Shown: in pieces, positions 1 through 8,197 of the stretch
Layout of the letters: every line of letters begins with the position of its first letter
Position numbering within the stretch: the stretch's first letter is position 1
Assembly (NCBI RefSeq): GCF_000379625.1
Contig: NZ_KB903218.1
Location: 186,001-250,000 of the forward strand
Length of the DNA stretch: 64,000 nt
Direction of reading: 5' to 3'
Source: Actinomycetospora chiangmaiensis DSM 45062
GTDB taxonomy: Bacteria; Actinomycetota; Actinomycetes; Mycobacteriales; Pseudonocardiaceae
Made by a program: the position numbers and the translations under genes
Notes under the pieces: generated by a model
Seen by the model: the letters and a program-made list of their open reading frames with translations, nothing else
The model's database searches: none
Told to the model about the DNA's origin: nothing

Positions 1-608
1 GCCGCCCGCTCGGTGACCTCGAGCTTCTCGTACATCCGCTGCACGTGGGTCTTCACGGTGCTCGGCGCGACGTAGAGCTGCTTCGCGATCGCCGGGGTCG
101 TCAGTCCCTGCGCCATGAGCCGCAGGATCTCGGTCTCCCGCTCGGAGAGTGCCGGTCCTCGGTCGGCCCGGCGGTGCCGGATCTCCCCGGCCAGCCCGGC
201 GGCGAGGTCCGCGGGCAGCACGGTGCCGCCGTCGGCCGCCGTCCGGACCGCCTCGACCAGTTCCCGACGACGGGTCTCCTTCGGCAGGTAGCCCGCCGCC
301 CCCTCCTCGAGGGCGCCGTACACGAGCGTCGGGTCGGTGAACGCCGACAGCACGACGATGCGCGTGGCCACGCCGTCGCGCGCGGCGCGTCGGACGATCT
401 CCGTCCCGTCGAGCCCGGGCATCCGGTGGTCGACCAGCGCCACGTCGGGGCGGTGCTCGACGATGGCCGCCAGCGCGGCGTCCCCGTCCTCGGCCTCCCC
501 GACGACGTCGATCCAGCCGCTGCCGGTCAGCGCGCGGACGACGCCGTCGCGGTACATCTCGTGGTCGTCCGCGACGACCACCGTGATCTTCTCGCGGCTG
601 TCACGCAC
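1..608 (-). CDS. NarL/LuxR-family response regulator (C-terminus cut by window edge)
   Basis: Two-component response regulator that would bind DNA after phosphorylation by an unseen histidine kinase. The receiver domain has the acidic pair at residues 14-15 (VVADDHE) and the phospho-acceptor Asp near residue 60 (LVDHRMPG). A LuxR helix-turn-helix follows at about 145-200 (LSERE, then TTPAIAKQLYVAPSTVKTHV). Only the last residues are missing. I chose the GTG at 608: it overlaps the stop of the upstream hydrolase by 8 bases and gives a normal NarL-type N-terminus, so translational coupling is likely. No kinase is visible in the window; it may lie beyond the left edge. Confidence 0.9.
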   Translation of the reverse strand, partial: MRDSREKITVVVADDHEMYRDGVVRALTGSGWIDVVGEAEDGDAALAAIVEHRPDVALVDHRMPGLDGTEIVRRAARDGVATRIVVLSAFTDPTLVYGALEEGAAGYLPKETRRRELVEAVRTAADGGTVLPADLAAGLAGEIRHRRADRGPALSERETEILRLMAQGLTTPAIAKQLYVAPSTVKTHVQRMYEKLEVTERA

Positions 609-1647
609 TCGCCCAGAACTCCGTCGCGACCTCGAGCCAGCGCTCGGCGGCGTCGACGTGGGGACCGTGACCGGATTCGGCGAACATCTCCGTCCGCGCC
701 CGGCCGCCCGCCTGCTCGTAGCGGGCGAGCACCTCGCGGATCTGCGACACCATCGGCTGCGGGGGGAACACGTCGTCCCCGGGCCAGCCCGGCACGATCC
801 CGACCTGCCCGAGGGTGCCGAGCTCCAGCATCGAGCCGTCGGCCACCACCACGTCCCGGGTGCCGTGCGTCCACAGCACGGGCGGCTTCGGGTCCAGCTC
901 GGGCAGCCACGACCAGTCGCAGTACTTCGGCGACAGCGCGTTCAGCAGGCCGCGCGTGCCGGGGGCGGCGCCGGGCCAGTTCTCCGAGGTCGTGGCGTCG
1001 CCGGGGTAGCCGTCGTCGCCGATCTGCGACAGCAGGATCTCGTCGACGAGCAGGTCCTCGCGCTCCTGGGGCAGCCGGAAGTCGGGTGACCAGTAGGTGC
1101 CGGCCATGACGTTGCGCGGGCTCAGCGCGTCGTCGCCGGAGCGGTCGCCCTCGCGCAGCTTCGCGACGAACTGCTGGTTGGCGACTCCCGCGCCCGACCC
1201 GGCGAAGTCCGCGAAGCACGGCCGCCCGTCCGCGAGCGTGCCGCCGTAGCCGTGCGGGCTGACGGGATCGAGGAACAGCAGGCTCGCCACCGGCCGCTGC
1301 CGCGCGACCAGCGCGATCGCCGCGCCCGCCGTCGACCACCCGACGAGGTGCGGGCGCTCGATCCCGAGGGTGTCGAGGTAGGAGACGAGGTCGTCGGCCC
1401 AGTCGCCGAGGCCCCGGGTGGCGTCGATCGGGGCCGGTTCCGTGCGCCCGAAGCCGCGCATGTCGGGGGCGAGGAACCGCCACCGGTCGCTCGCCGGCGA
1501 CATCAGGTGCTCGAAGAACCGGCCGGTCGACAGGTTGCCGTGCACCAGCACGACCGGCTCGCCGTCCGCCGGGCCCGACGTCAGGTGGTGGATGCGGATA
1601 CGGGCCTCGACGGTCCCGGCCTCGACACCGGGGAGCAGCTCACTCAT
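601..1647 (-). CDS. alpha/beta-fold hydrolase
   Basis: 348-residue cytoplasmic alpha/beta hydrolase, probably an esterase or epoxide-hydrolase-like enzyme. Visible elements are the oxyanion HGN motif at residues 36-38, a nucleophile elbow GWSTAG with Ser about 105, and a late His in ESGHGPH near 325. There is no signal peptide. Its 3' end overlaps the start of the response regulator by 8 bases, so the two are co-transcribed; whether they work together is unknown. Substrate cannot be read from sequence. Confidence 0.88.
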   Translation of the reverse strand: MSELLPGVEAGTVEARIRIHHLTSGPADGEPVVLVHGNLSTGRFFEHLMSPASDRWRFLAPDMRGFGRTEPAPIDATRGLGDWADDLVSYLDTLGIERPHLVGWSTAGAAIALVARQRPVASLLFLDPVSPHGYGGTLADGRPCFADFAGSGAGVANQQFVAKLREGDRSGDDALSPRNVMAGTYWSPDFRLPQEREDLLVDEILLSQIGDDGYPGDATTSENWPGAAPGTRGLLNALSPKYCDWSWLPELDPKPPVLWTHGTRDVVVADGSMLELGTLGQVGIVPGWPGDDVFPPQPMVSQIREVLARYEQAGGRARTEMFAESGHGPHVDAAERWLEVATEFWASA

Positions 1648-1730
1648 GGTGCCCGGGACGCTAGTGCCGCGCGGCCGTCCGCGGAACGACCTTCATGACG
1701 ACGGGTGTGCCCGTGCCGGTGCCGCTGCGC

Positions 1731-2000
1731 GTCGCACACAGTCCGTCCGTGGACGCGAGCGATTCCGGGGACTCCTGCGCGTCGCGCACACACGCCGCTA
1801 AGTGACACGACCGGTCTGGGGGAGTCCTCCGCGCCGCGCACACAGTCCGCTGGGCGCCGGGACCGGTCTCGCGGAGTCCTGCACGCGGCGCACACGATCT
1901 GCCGGGCGACGCGAGCGGTTCCGCGGACTCCTACGCGTTGCGCACACATTCCGCTCGGCGACCCGGCCGGGTGCGGAGATTCCTCTGCGTGGCGCACGCA
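1731..2000 (-). repeat. 52-bp tandem repeat array A (about 6 degenerate units)
   Basis: Units carrying CGCACACA recur near 1735, 1787, 1839, 1891, 1942 and 1994, a period of 51-52 bases. Read on the minus strand each unit starts TGTGTGCGC and continues GCG(C/G)AGGA(C/G)TCC, resembling the units of array B. A 52-base period shifts frame every unit, so the open frames crossing it are accidental. The copies are more diverged from one another than those of array B. Confidence 0.85.
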
Positions 2001-2028
2001 CCGGGACGAGCGCACGCCCCCCTCCTCA

Positions 2029-2101
2029 TGATCACGTCGAGTGGACGCTCAGGGCTGATGTCGATCTTCGGAACAGCCATGACGGTCCACTCGACGTGAT
2101 C
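2029..2101. repeat. hairpin element, family 1 copy 1
   Basis: A 73-base element lying between arrays A and B. A perfect 17-base inverted repeat (GATCACGTCGAGTGGAC and its complement) encloses the core CAGGGCTGATGTCGATCTTC followed by AGCCATG; within the core GGCTG can pair with CAGCC. A second copy with the same core but different stem bases lies at 44818-44891. Function unknown. Confidence 0.85.
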
Positions 2102-2144
2102 TTGAGGGCCGGTCCAGGAGCCGACGCCGCCTCGGCCGAGAACG

Positions 2145-2421
2145 GTGTGCGCGGCGCGCAGGGGTCTGCAGACCCGTGTCCGTGGGGGAGCGGATTGTGT
2201 GCGCGGCGCGCAGGGGTATGCAGACCCGTGTCCGTGGGGGAGCGGATCGTGTGCGCGGCGCGCAGGGGTATGCAGACCCGTGTCCGCCGGGGGGGCGGAT
2301 TGTGTGCGCGGCGCGCGGAGGTCTGCAGACCTGTGTCCGTGGTGGAGCGGATCGTGTGCGCGGCGCGCGGGGGTCTGCAGACCTGTGTCGGTGGGGGAGC
2401 GGATTGTTTGCGCGGCGCGCA
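2145..2421 (+). repeat. 52-bp tandem repeat array B (6 units)
   Basis: The sequence GTGTGCGCGGCGCGC (last copy GTTTGCGC) starts at 2145, 2197, 2249, 2302, 2354 and 2406, so the period is 52 with one 53. Each unit continues with GGGGT(C/A)TGCAGACC, a palindrome in several copies, then a GTGTCCGTGGGGGAGCGGAT-like tail. The array is not protein coding because 52 is not a multiple of 3. It points the opposite way to array A, with the family 1 hairpin between them, making a roughly symmetric structure of about 690 bases in the 792-base gap between genes. Confidence 0.92.
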
Positions 2422-2439
2422 CCCGCCGTCGGGAAGGAC

Positions 2440-4056
2440 TCAGCCGAGGGGGACCCGGGCGAGGATCCCGTCGACGTCGACACCCGGGGGGAGCGTGCCG
2501 AAGGCGGCACCGTGCTCGCCCGCCACGCGCGAGCCGACGAACGCGTCGGCCACGGCGGCCGGCGCGTGTCGGACCAGCAACGACCCCTGCAGCACGATCG
2601 CGAGACGCTCGGCGAGCCAGCGGGCGCGGTCCTCGGCGACGTCGCGGAGGTCGTCCTGGACGGCCTTCCACGCCGCGTCGAGCCGGTGGTCGGCGCCCGC
2701 GGCGAGCTCGACCTCGGCGCGGTACGCCTCGACGGCGGCCGGCTCGCGGGCGAGGACCCGGAGCAGGTCGAGCGCGTTGACGTTGCCCGAGCCCTCCCAG
2801 ATCGAGTTGAGCGGCGACTCGCGGAACAGCCGCGGCATCCCCGACTCCTCGACGAACCCGTTCCCGCCGAGGCACTCCAGCGCCTCGCCGACCACCGCGG
2901 TCTGACGCTTGCAGATCCAGTACTTCCCGAGCGTCACCCCGATGCGGCGGAAGGCGGCCTCGTGCTCGTCGGTCGCGGCCCGGTCCTGGGCGCCCGCGAG
3001 GCGCATCGACAGCGCGACCGCGGCCTCCGACTCCACCGTCAGGTCCGCGAGCACCGCGCGCATCAGCGGCTTGTCGATCAACGCCGACCCGAACGCCGAC
3101 CGGTGCCGGGCGTGCCACACGGCGCGGCGCACGGCGTCACGCATCCCGGCCGCCGAGCCGAGCGCGTTGTCCAGGCGGGTGCAGGCGACCATCTCGATGA
3201 TCGTGCGGACCCCGCGGCCCTCGTCGCCGATCCGGAACCCGATCGTCCCGTCGAACTCCGGCTCCGACGAGGCGTTCGAGCGGTTGCCCAGCTTGTCCTT
3301 GAGGCGCTGGATCGCGAACGGGTTCCGGGTGCCGTCGGGGAGGATGCGCGGCACGAGGAAGCAGGTCACGCCCGCGGCGGTCTGCGCGAGCACCAGGAAG
3401 ACGTCGCACATCGGCGCCGAGGTGAACCACTTGTGGCCGGTGAGGGTGTAGGTGCCGTCGGCGTTCGGGGTCGCCGTGGTCGTGTTCGTGCGGACGTCCG
3501 AGCCGCCCTGCTTCTCGGTCATCCCCATGCCCGCCAGCAGCCCCGCCTTCGACGACGGGTCGGTCAGCCCCGGCTGGTAGCTCCGGGACATCAGGCCCGG
3601 CCCGTACTGCGCGAACAGCTCGGGCGCGGCCCGCAGCGCGGGCACCACCGCGTGGGTCATCGACACCGGGCAGCCGTGGCCGGCCTCGGCCTGCGACCAC
3701 ACCAGGAAGCCCGCCGCCCGCGCGACGTGCTGCCCCGGGCGGCCCTCCCACACGGCCCCGGCGAACCCGCGGTGCACGGCCTCGCCGAGCAGCGCGTGGT
3801 AGCCGGGGTCGTAGTCGACCTCGTCGACGCGGTTCCCGACCCGGTCGTGCGTGAGCAGCCGCGGCTCGTTGCGGTGCGCGGCGTCCGCCCACTCGCGAAC
3901 CTCGGCGCTGCCCACCCGACGGCCCGTCTCGTGCAGGTCGTCGAGCGACCAGCCCGCGCCCTCCCGCTCGAGGGCCTCGAGCAGGGGCGGGTCGGCGGCC
4001 GCGTCGAACCCGACGAGGTCGGGGGCCTGGTTCGTGACGACGTGGGTGGGCGCCAT
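2440..4056 (-). CDS. aidB: AidB-like acyl-CoA dehydrogenase
   Basis: 538-residue flavoprotein matching the AidB/isovaleryl-CoA dehydrogenase-like branch in length (Escherichia coli AidB is about 540). Family-typical stretches include GMGMTEKQGGSDVRTNTT near residue 190, the HKWFTSAPMCD segment, and RESPLNSIWEGSGNVNALD near 425, plus the long C-terminal helical domain. AidB proteins bind FAD and DNA and are linked to alkylation resistance; real acyl-CoA turnover is weak or unknown. The ATG at 4056 fits the family N-terminus (MAPTHVVTNQ). The downstream end abuts repeat array B. Confidence 0.87.
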   Translation of the reverse strand: MAPTHVVTNQAPDLVGFDAAADPPLLEALEREGAGWSLDDLHETGRRVGSAEVREWADAAHRNEPRLLTHDRVGNRVDEVDYDPGYHALLGEAVHRGFAGAVWEGRPGQHVARAAGFLVWSQAEAGHGCPVSMTHAVVPALRAAPELFAQYGPGLMSRSYQPGLTDPSSKAGLLAGMGMTEKQGGSDVRTNTTTATPNADGTYTLTGHKWFTSAPMCDVFLVLAQTAAGVTCFLVPRILPDGTRNPFAIQRLKDKLGNRSNASSEPEFDGTIGFRIGDEGRGVRTIIEMVACTRLDNALGSAAGMRDAVRRAVWHARHRSAFGSALIDKPLMRAVLADLTVESEAAVALSMRLAGAQDRAATDEHEAAFRRIGVTLGKYWICKRQTAVVGEALECLGGNGFVEESGMPRLFRESPLNSIWEGSGNVNALDLLRVLAREPAAVEAYRAEVELAAGADHRLDAAWKAVQDDLRDVAEDRARWLAERLAIVLQGSLLVRHAPAAVADAFVGSRVAGEHGAAFGTLPPGVDVDGILARVPLG

Positions 4057-4097
4057 GGCCCGATCCCACCACGGTCGGCTACCCGTGGGTAGGGGTG

Positions 4098-4754
4098 TCA
4101 GGTGACGAGGGCGAACACCGCGGCGGCCACGGTCAGCACCCCGAGGGAGACGAGCGTGCCCACGACGTCGGTCCGAGGCTGGGGCGTGTCGGACGCGGGT
4201 TCGAGCCAGCGGCCCAGGGCCCGGGTGACGACGGGCATGACGACCCACGTCAGCACGCTCACCGACGCCACGTTGCCCACCAGCAGGGCCGCCCAGAGCG
4301 GGGCCGTCGGCCACAGCGCGGCGAGCCCGAGGGTGAGCAGCACGACCGTCGGGTAGAGCCCGACCAGCACCGACAACGCCGTCTTCCAGGACGGCGTGAC
4401 CGGGCCGGGGGCACCGGTCGTCGGGAACCAGCTGCCGAAGGAGGCCGGCACCCGCTGGAGCCGGAAGTCGCGGAACCGTTCGCTCTCGCCGATCAGGTGG
4501 GCGCGCTCCGGGGAGTCGAGCCAGGTCTCCAGGTCGTGCTCGGAGGCGAACCGGGTCACCGCGACCCAGTCGTCCTGCACGCCCGCGACCGGCGGGTGCA
4601 GCTCGGTGCCGCGGTGGCCCGGGGACCGGCGCTCGGCGTCGGTCATCCGCTGCTGCCAGGCGAGGAAGGCGGCCTCGTCGTGGACCGGGACGTGGTGGGC
4701 GACGACGACCGTGACCAGGTCGGTCGCCCGGTCGGTGGTCGGGTCGGCGCTCAT
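4098..4754 (-). CDS. ABM-type monooxygenase-like domain fused to a membrane anchor
   Basis: 218 residues. The first 100 look like an antibiotic-biosynthesis-monooxygenase (dimeric alpha/beta barrel) domain of the type found in putative membrane proteins. A TPSWK segment follows, then about three hydrophobic helices (near 118-140, 148-170 and 195-216). Reaction unknown; the catalytic role of such domains is often unclear. Its ATG shares one base with the stop of the deaminase upstream, so it is the second gene of an operon. Confidence 0.75.
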   Translation of the reverse strand: MSADPTTDRATDLVTVVVAHHVPVHDEAAFLAWQQRMTDAERRSPGHRGTELHPPVAGVQDDWVAVTRFASEHDLETWLDSPERAHLIGESERFRDFRLQRVPASFGSWFPTTGAPGPVTPSWKTALSVLVGLYPTVVLLTLGLAALWPTAPLWAALLVGNVASVSVLTWVVMPVVTRALGRWLEPASDTPQPRTDVVGTLVSLGVLTVAAAVFALVT

Positions 4755-5320
4755 CAGTAGGGGTGGCGGTCGGGGACGGTCAGGTACTCCTCGTACACCG
4801 CCGCCCCGAGGTCCGGGCGGAGCTGCTCGATCTTGATGCGGCGCTCGTTCAGGGGCCGCTGGAAGTCCTCGTACTGGAACTGGTCGTCGAAGCCCGCCCC
4901 GCGCGTGGCCTCGAGGTCGTTGGCGAAGTAGACGGCGTCGCAGCGGGCCCAGTAGATCGCGCCCATGCACATGGGGCAGGGGATCCCGCTGGTGTAGACC
5001 TCGGTGCCCATGAACATCCGGGCCCGTGCCTCGACGACGTCCGCGGAGCCCTCCGGGCGCGGGACGAGGGCGAGGTGGCCCTCGGCGCGCTGCTCGGGGG
5101 CGATCGTCGGGGCGTAGGGGTGCAGCACCGTCGCGGCCTTGCGCAGCATCTCGACCTCGGCGTGCGCGGTGACGTCGCCGGTGAGCAGGACCCGGTTCTG
5201 GCCGCGCGCGACGATCTCGCCGTCCTTCGCGAGGACGGCGCCGAACGGGCCGCCCCAGCCCTTGCGCACCGACTCCGCCGCCAACCGGCAGGCCTCCGCC
5301 ATCAACTCGTCGTGGGTCAT
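4754..5320 (-). CDS. nucleoside/guanine deaminase-like zinc enzyme
   Basis: 188-residue member of the cytidine/deoxycytidylate deaminase fold. Zinc motifs are HAE at 53-55 and PCPMC at 114-118, so hydrolytic deamination of a base or nucleoside is expected. The stretch between the two motifs (about 60-103) is longer than in typical guanine deaminases, and a long C-terminal part follows. First gene of a two-gene operon with the downstream ABM/membrane protein. Substrate is not certain from sequence. Confidence 0.85.
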   Translation of the reverse strand: MTHDELMAEACRLAAESVRKGWGGPFGAVLAKDGEIVARGQNRVLLTGDVTAHAEVEMLRKAATVLHPYAPTIAPEQRAEGHLALVPRPEGSADVVEARARMFMGTEVYTSGIPCPMCMGAIYWARCDAVYFANDLEATRGAGFDDQFQYEDFQRPLNERRIKIEQLRPDLGAAVYEEYLTVPDRHPY

Positions 5321-5434
5321 CCCGGGCCTCTCGCCGTGGTCCGCGGGGTTGCGGACGCGGCGGAACGTTAGGCCGGATGCGGATCTGCAGATAGCTCGAA
5401 TGGACTAACGAGTGGTCTCGGATCGGCTACGTGC

Positions 5435-6274
5435 TCAGAGGATCTCGAGCGGTCGCTTGCGGTCCGGGGGCGGGAAGGCGGCGTCGAGGTCGGCGAGGTC
5501 GTCGTCGGTCAGGTGGACGTCGAGGGCACCGCGGTTCTCGGCGATCCGCGCCGGCGTCGACGTCTTCGGGATCGCGATCGTGCCGGGTCGGCGCAGTACC
5601 CAGGCCAGGGCGACCTGCGCGGACGTGGCGCCGTGCCGGTCCGCGACGGCGCGCAGGGTCGGTTCCCCGAGCAGCCGCCCCTGCTCGACCGGCGAGTAGG
5701 CCATGACCGGGATCCCGTGGTCGGCGCACCAGGGCAGGAGGTCGTACTCGGGACCGCGCCGCGTGAGGTTGTACAGGATCTGGTCGGTGGCCACGGCCGT
5801 GCCGGAGGCGAGCCCGTAGAGCTCCTCCAGGTCGTCGGTGTCGAGGTTGCTGACGCCCCAGGCCCCGATCTTCCCGGCGGCCTGCAGTTCCTCGAACGCG
5901 CTGACGGTGTCGGCGAGGGGGTACCGCCCGCGCCAGTGCAGCAGGTAGAGGTCGATCCGGTCGGTCCGCAGCCGCCGCAGGGCGCGCTCGGCGGCCTCGA
6001 CGGTCCCTCGCCGCGAGGCGTTCGAGGGCAGCACCTTGTCCACCAGGAACGCCTCGTCCCGTCGGCCCGCCAGGGCCTCGCCCACCAGCTCCTGGGCCCC
6101 GCCGTCGGCGTACATCTCGGCGGTGTCGATGAGGGTGATGCCCTCGTCCAACGCCGCGTGCAGGGAGGCGATCTCGTCCCGACGGCGGGACGGGTCCTCC
6201 GCGTAGTGCCAGGTCCCGGCCCCGAGGACCGGGACCGGCGTGCCGTCGGGCAGGGGTGTGGTCGGGATGCTCAT
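5435..6274 (-). CDS. aldo/keto reductase
   Basis: 279-residue NADPH-dependent oxidoreductase of the AKR TIM-barrel family. The catalytic tetrad is visible: Asp and Tyr in [11 protein letters not shown], Lys in [10 protein letters not shown], His in [11 protein letters not shown]. The cofactor-binding end is [16 protein letters not shown]. Start ATG at 6274 gives [11 protein letters not shown]. It stands alone between the deaminase operon and the divergent MTHFS-like gene; the 117-base gap to that gene probably holds both promoters. Confidence 0.9.
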   Translation of the reverse strand: MSIPTTPLPDGTPVPVLGAGTWHYAEDPSRRRDEIASLHAALDEGITLIDTAEMYADGGAQELVGEALAGRRDEAFLVDKVLPSNASRRGTVEAAERALRRLRTDRIDLYLLHWRGRYPLADTVSAFEELQAAGKIGAWGVSNLDTDDLEELYGLASGTAVATDQILYNLTRRGPEYDLLPWCADHGIPVMAYSPVEQGRLLGEPTLRAVADRHGATSAQVALAWVLRRPGTIAIPKTSTPARIAENRGALDVHLTDDDLADLDAAFPPPDRKRPLEIL

Positions 6275-6391
6275 CGCTCCGGGGTGCCTCCGGGCGCGCA
6301 GGTCCAACCCGCGATCCCCGAGGACCGGCCCGGGGGCAGGAACCGGTGTCGGCGACATCGGTCCCGTGGGGTGGTGCGCGAGGATCCGAAC

Positions 6392-7159
6392 ATGCCGAAG
6401 GCCCACGACCACGACGCCGGCGGGGACGCCGACACACTCGCGGCCAAGCAGGAACTGCGCGAGCACGTGTGGGCGCGTCTGTCCGAGGAGAAGCAGGCGC
6501 GCTTCCCGGGCGCACGTAACCGCATCCCGAACTTCGTCGGGGCGGAGCAGGCGGCCGAACGGCTCCGGGATACCGACGTCTGGCGGAACGCGCGGACGAT
6601 CAAGTGCAACCCGGACTCGGCGCAGTGGCCCGTGCGGCAGCGGGCGCTCGAGGACGGCAAGACGGTCTACATGGCGGTGCCCCGCCTCGCGGAGGAGAAC
6701 CCCTTCTTCCTGCTCGACCCCGACGACCTCGGCGGCCGCACCCCGCGGCAGGCGTCGTCGATCAAGGGGGCGAGTGCGGCCGGGCGGACGGTCGCGGTGG
6801 AGGACCTGGAGCCGGTCGACCTCGTCGTCGCCGGCTGCGTGGCGGTGACGGAGGCGGGCGCGCGGCTCGGCAAGGGCGGCGGCTTCTCGGACCTGGAGTA
6901 CGCGGTCGCCTTCGCGGCGGGGCTGATCCGCACCGACACGCCCGTCGTCACGACGGTGCACGAGCTGCAGGTCGTCGACGCGATCCCGACCGTCGCGCAC
7001 GACGTCACCCTGGACCTGGTCGTGACCCCCGGACGCACCCACCGCTGCCGTCGGGAACCCCGTCACGATCCCGAGATCGTCTGGACGGAACTGACCGAGG
7101 AGAAGATCGGGAAGATCCCGCTGCTCGCTTCCCGCAGCCGCATGCGCATGGCACGGTGA
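6392..7159 (+). CDS. 5-formyltetrahydrofolate cyclo-ligase (MTHFS)-like protein
   Basis: 255 residues with the MTHFS fold, including the conserved [14 protein letters not shown] region (about 165-180) and the [15 protein letters not shown] region. The C-terminus (VTPGRTH, then [19 protein letters not shown]) is longer than in classic MTHFS and is seen in MTHFS domain-containing proteins. It may act on folate or on another substrate. The downstream cyclase starts 48 bases later on the same strand. Confidence 0.78.
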   Translation: MPKAHDHDAGGDADTLAAKQELREHVWARLSEEKQARFPGARNRIPNFVGAEQAAERLRDTDVWRNARTIKCNPDSAQWPVRQRALEDGKTVYMAVPRLAEENPFFLLDPDDLGGRTPRQASSIKGASAAGRTVAVEDLEPVDLVVAGCVAVTEAGARLGKGGGFSDLEYAVAFAAGLIRTDTPVVTTVHELQVVDAIPTVAHDVTLDLVVTPGRTHRCRREPRHDPEIVWTELTEEKIGKIPLLASRSRMRMAR

Positions 7160-7206
7160 GACCCGGGTCACGCACCGACTGCTACTCGATGACGAGGAGA
7201 CAGACC

Positions 7207-8169
7207 ATGGCCGACGCACCCTCGATGGCGGAACTGCTCGGGGACGACACCCCCAAGAACTGGGGCAAGTGGGGTCCGGACGACGAGGTCGGCGCGCTCA
7301 ACTACCTCGACGCCGCGCAGGTGATGCGGGGTATCGCGAGCGTCAAGGACGGGCAGGTCTTCACCCTGCAGTGCCCGATGGGACTCCCGCACGGCGACCC
7401 GGTCTTCCCGGGCCGCACCGGGGTGGAGCGGGAGATGGTCTACGACCAGAACTCGTTCAAGGAGGGCGGCAACGGGCCGAAGTTCCCGGGGGGCATCTGC
7501 TACTCCGACGACAAGGCCACGATGTTCCTCCAGGGGTCGACGCAGTACGACGCCCTGGGCCACGCCTGGTACGACGACACACTCTGGAACGGCGTCTCCG
7601 CGGCCGAGACCAACGGGGGCATGAGCAAGAACTCGATCATGCCGATCGCCGAGCGCGGCGCGGTCGGCCGCGGGGTGCTCATCGACATGGCGCGCTACCG
7701 CGGCAAGGAGTGGCTGGACAAGGGCGAGACGTTCACCCACGAGGACCTGGAGGAGGCGGCGAACGCGCAGGGCACGCCGATCCAGGACCGCGACATCATC
7801 TGCATCCGCATGGGCTGGCTGAAGTACTTCTACTCGGTGCCCAACGAGGAGTTCAACGACGGGCTCGTGGAGCCCGGCCTGCGGTACTCCCGCGAACTCG
7901 TCGAGTGGTTCCAGCGCCGCGAGATCCCGAACCTGGTGACGGACACCATCGCCAACGAGGTCACCTACGACCCCGAGACCGGCGTCGCCCTCCCGCTGCA
8001 CGCCGCCCTGCTGCGCAACCTCGGCGTGAGCCTCACCGAGATCACGTGGCTCGACGACCTGGCGGACGCGTGCGCCGCCGACGGCCGGTGGGACTTCCTC
8101 TACACCGCCGCGCCGCTCAAGGTCTTCGAGGCCTGCGGGTCGCCGGTGAACCCGATCGCCATCCGATGA
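7207..8169 (+). CDS. cyclase-family (kynurenine formamidase-like) metal hydrolase
   Basis: 320-residue protein of the Cyclase family (PF04199), which contains kynurenine formamidases and isatin hydrolases. The motif region reads [11 protein letters not shown], the variant seen in many actinobacterial members in place of HTGTHIDAPxH. The ATG at 7207 is preceded by GACGAGGAGA; an in-frame ATG at 7189 overlaps that site and is less likely. It is followed 28 bases later by an acyl-CoA ligase, suggesting a shared degradation pathway for an aromatic or cyclic acid. Confidence 0.82.
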   Translation: MADAPSMAELLGDDTPKNWGKWGPDDEVGALNYLDAAQVMRGIASVKDGQVFTLQCPMGLPHGDPVFPGRTGVEREMVYDQNSFKEGGNGPKFPGGICYSDDKATMFLQGSTQYDALGHAWYDDTLWNGVSAAETNGGMSKNSIMPIAERGAVGRGVLIDMARYRGKEWLDKGETFTHEDLEEAANAQGTPIQDRDIICIRMGWLKYFYSVPNEEFNDGLVEPGLRYSRELVEWFQRREIPNLVTDTIANEVTYDPETGVALPLHAALLRNLGVSLTEITWLDDLADACAADGRWDFLYTAAPLKVFEACGSPVNPIAIR

Positions 8170-8197
8170 GGGACGCGGAGCGCAGCGGAGCCGGACG

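Noticed and set aside
1731-2421. CRISPR array
   Set aside because: Units are contiguous 52-base repeats without unique spacers and no cas gene is near.
1802-2905. long open frames through the repeat arrays as repeat proteins
   Set aside because: The period is 52, not a multiple of three, so each frame cycles through three unrelated readings; no start signals, and the frames are produced by the high GC content.
4098-4970. 290-residue longer form of the ABM/membrane protein
   Set aside because: The extra N-terminal part is Arg/Pro-rich shadow sequence of the deaminase gene; the ATG at 4754 starts the recognisable domain.
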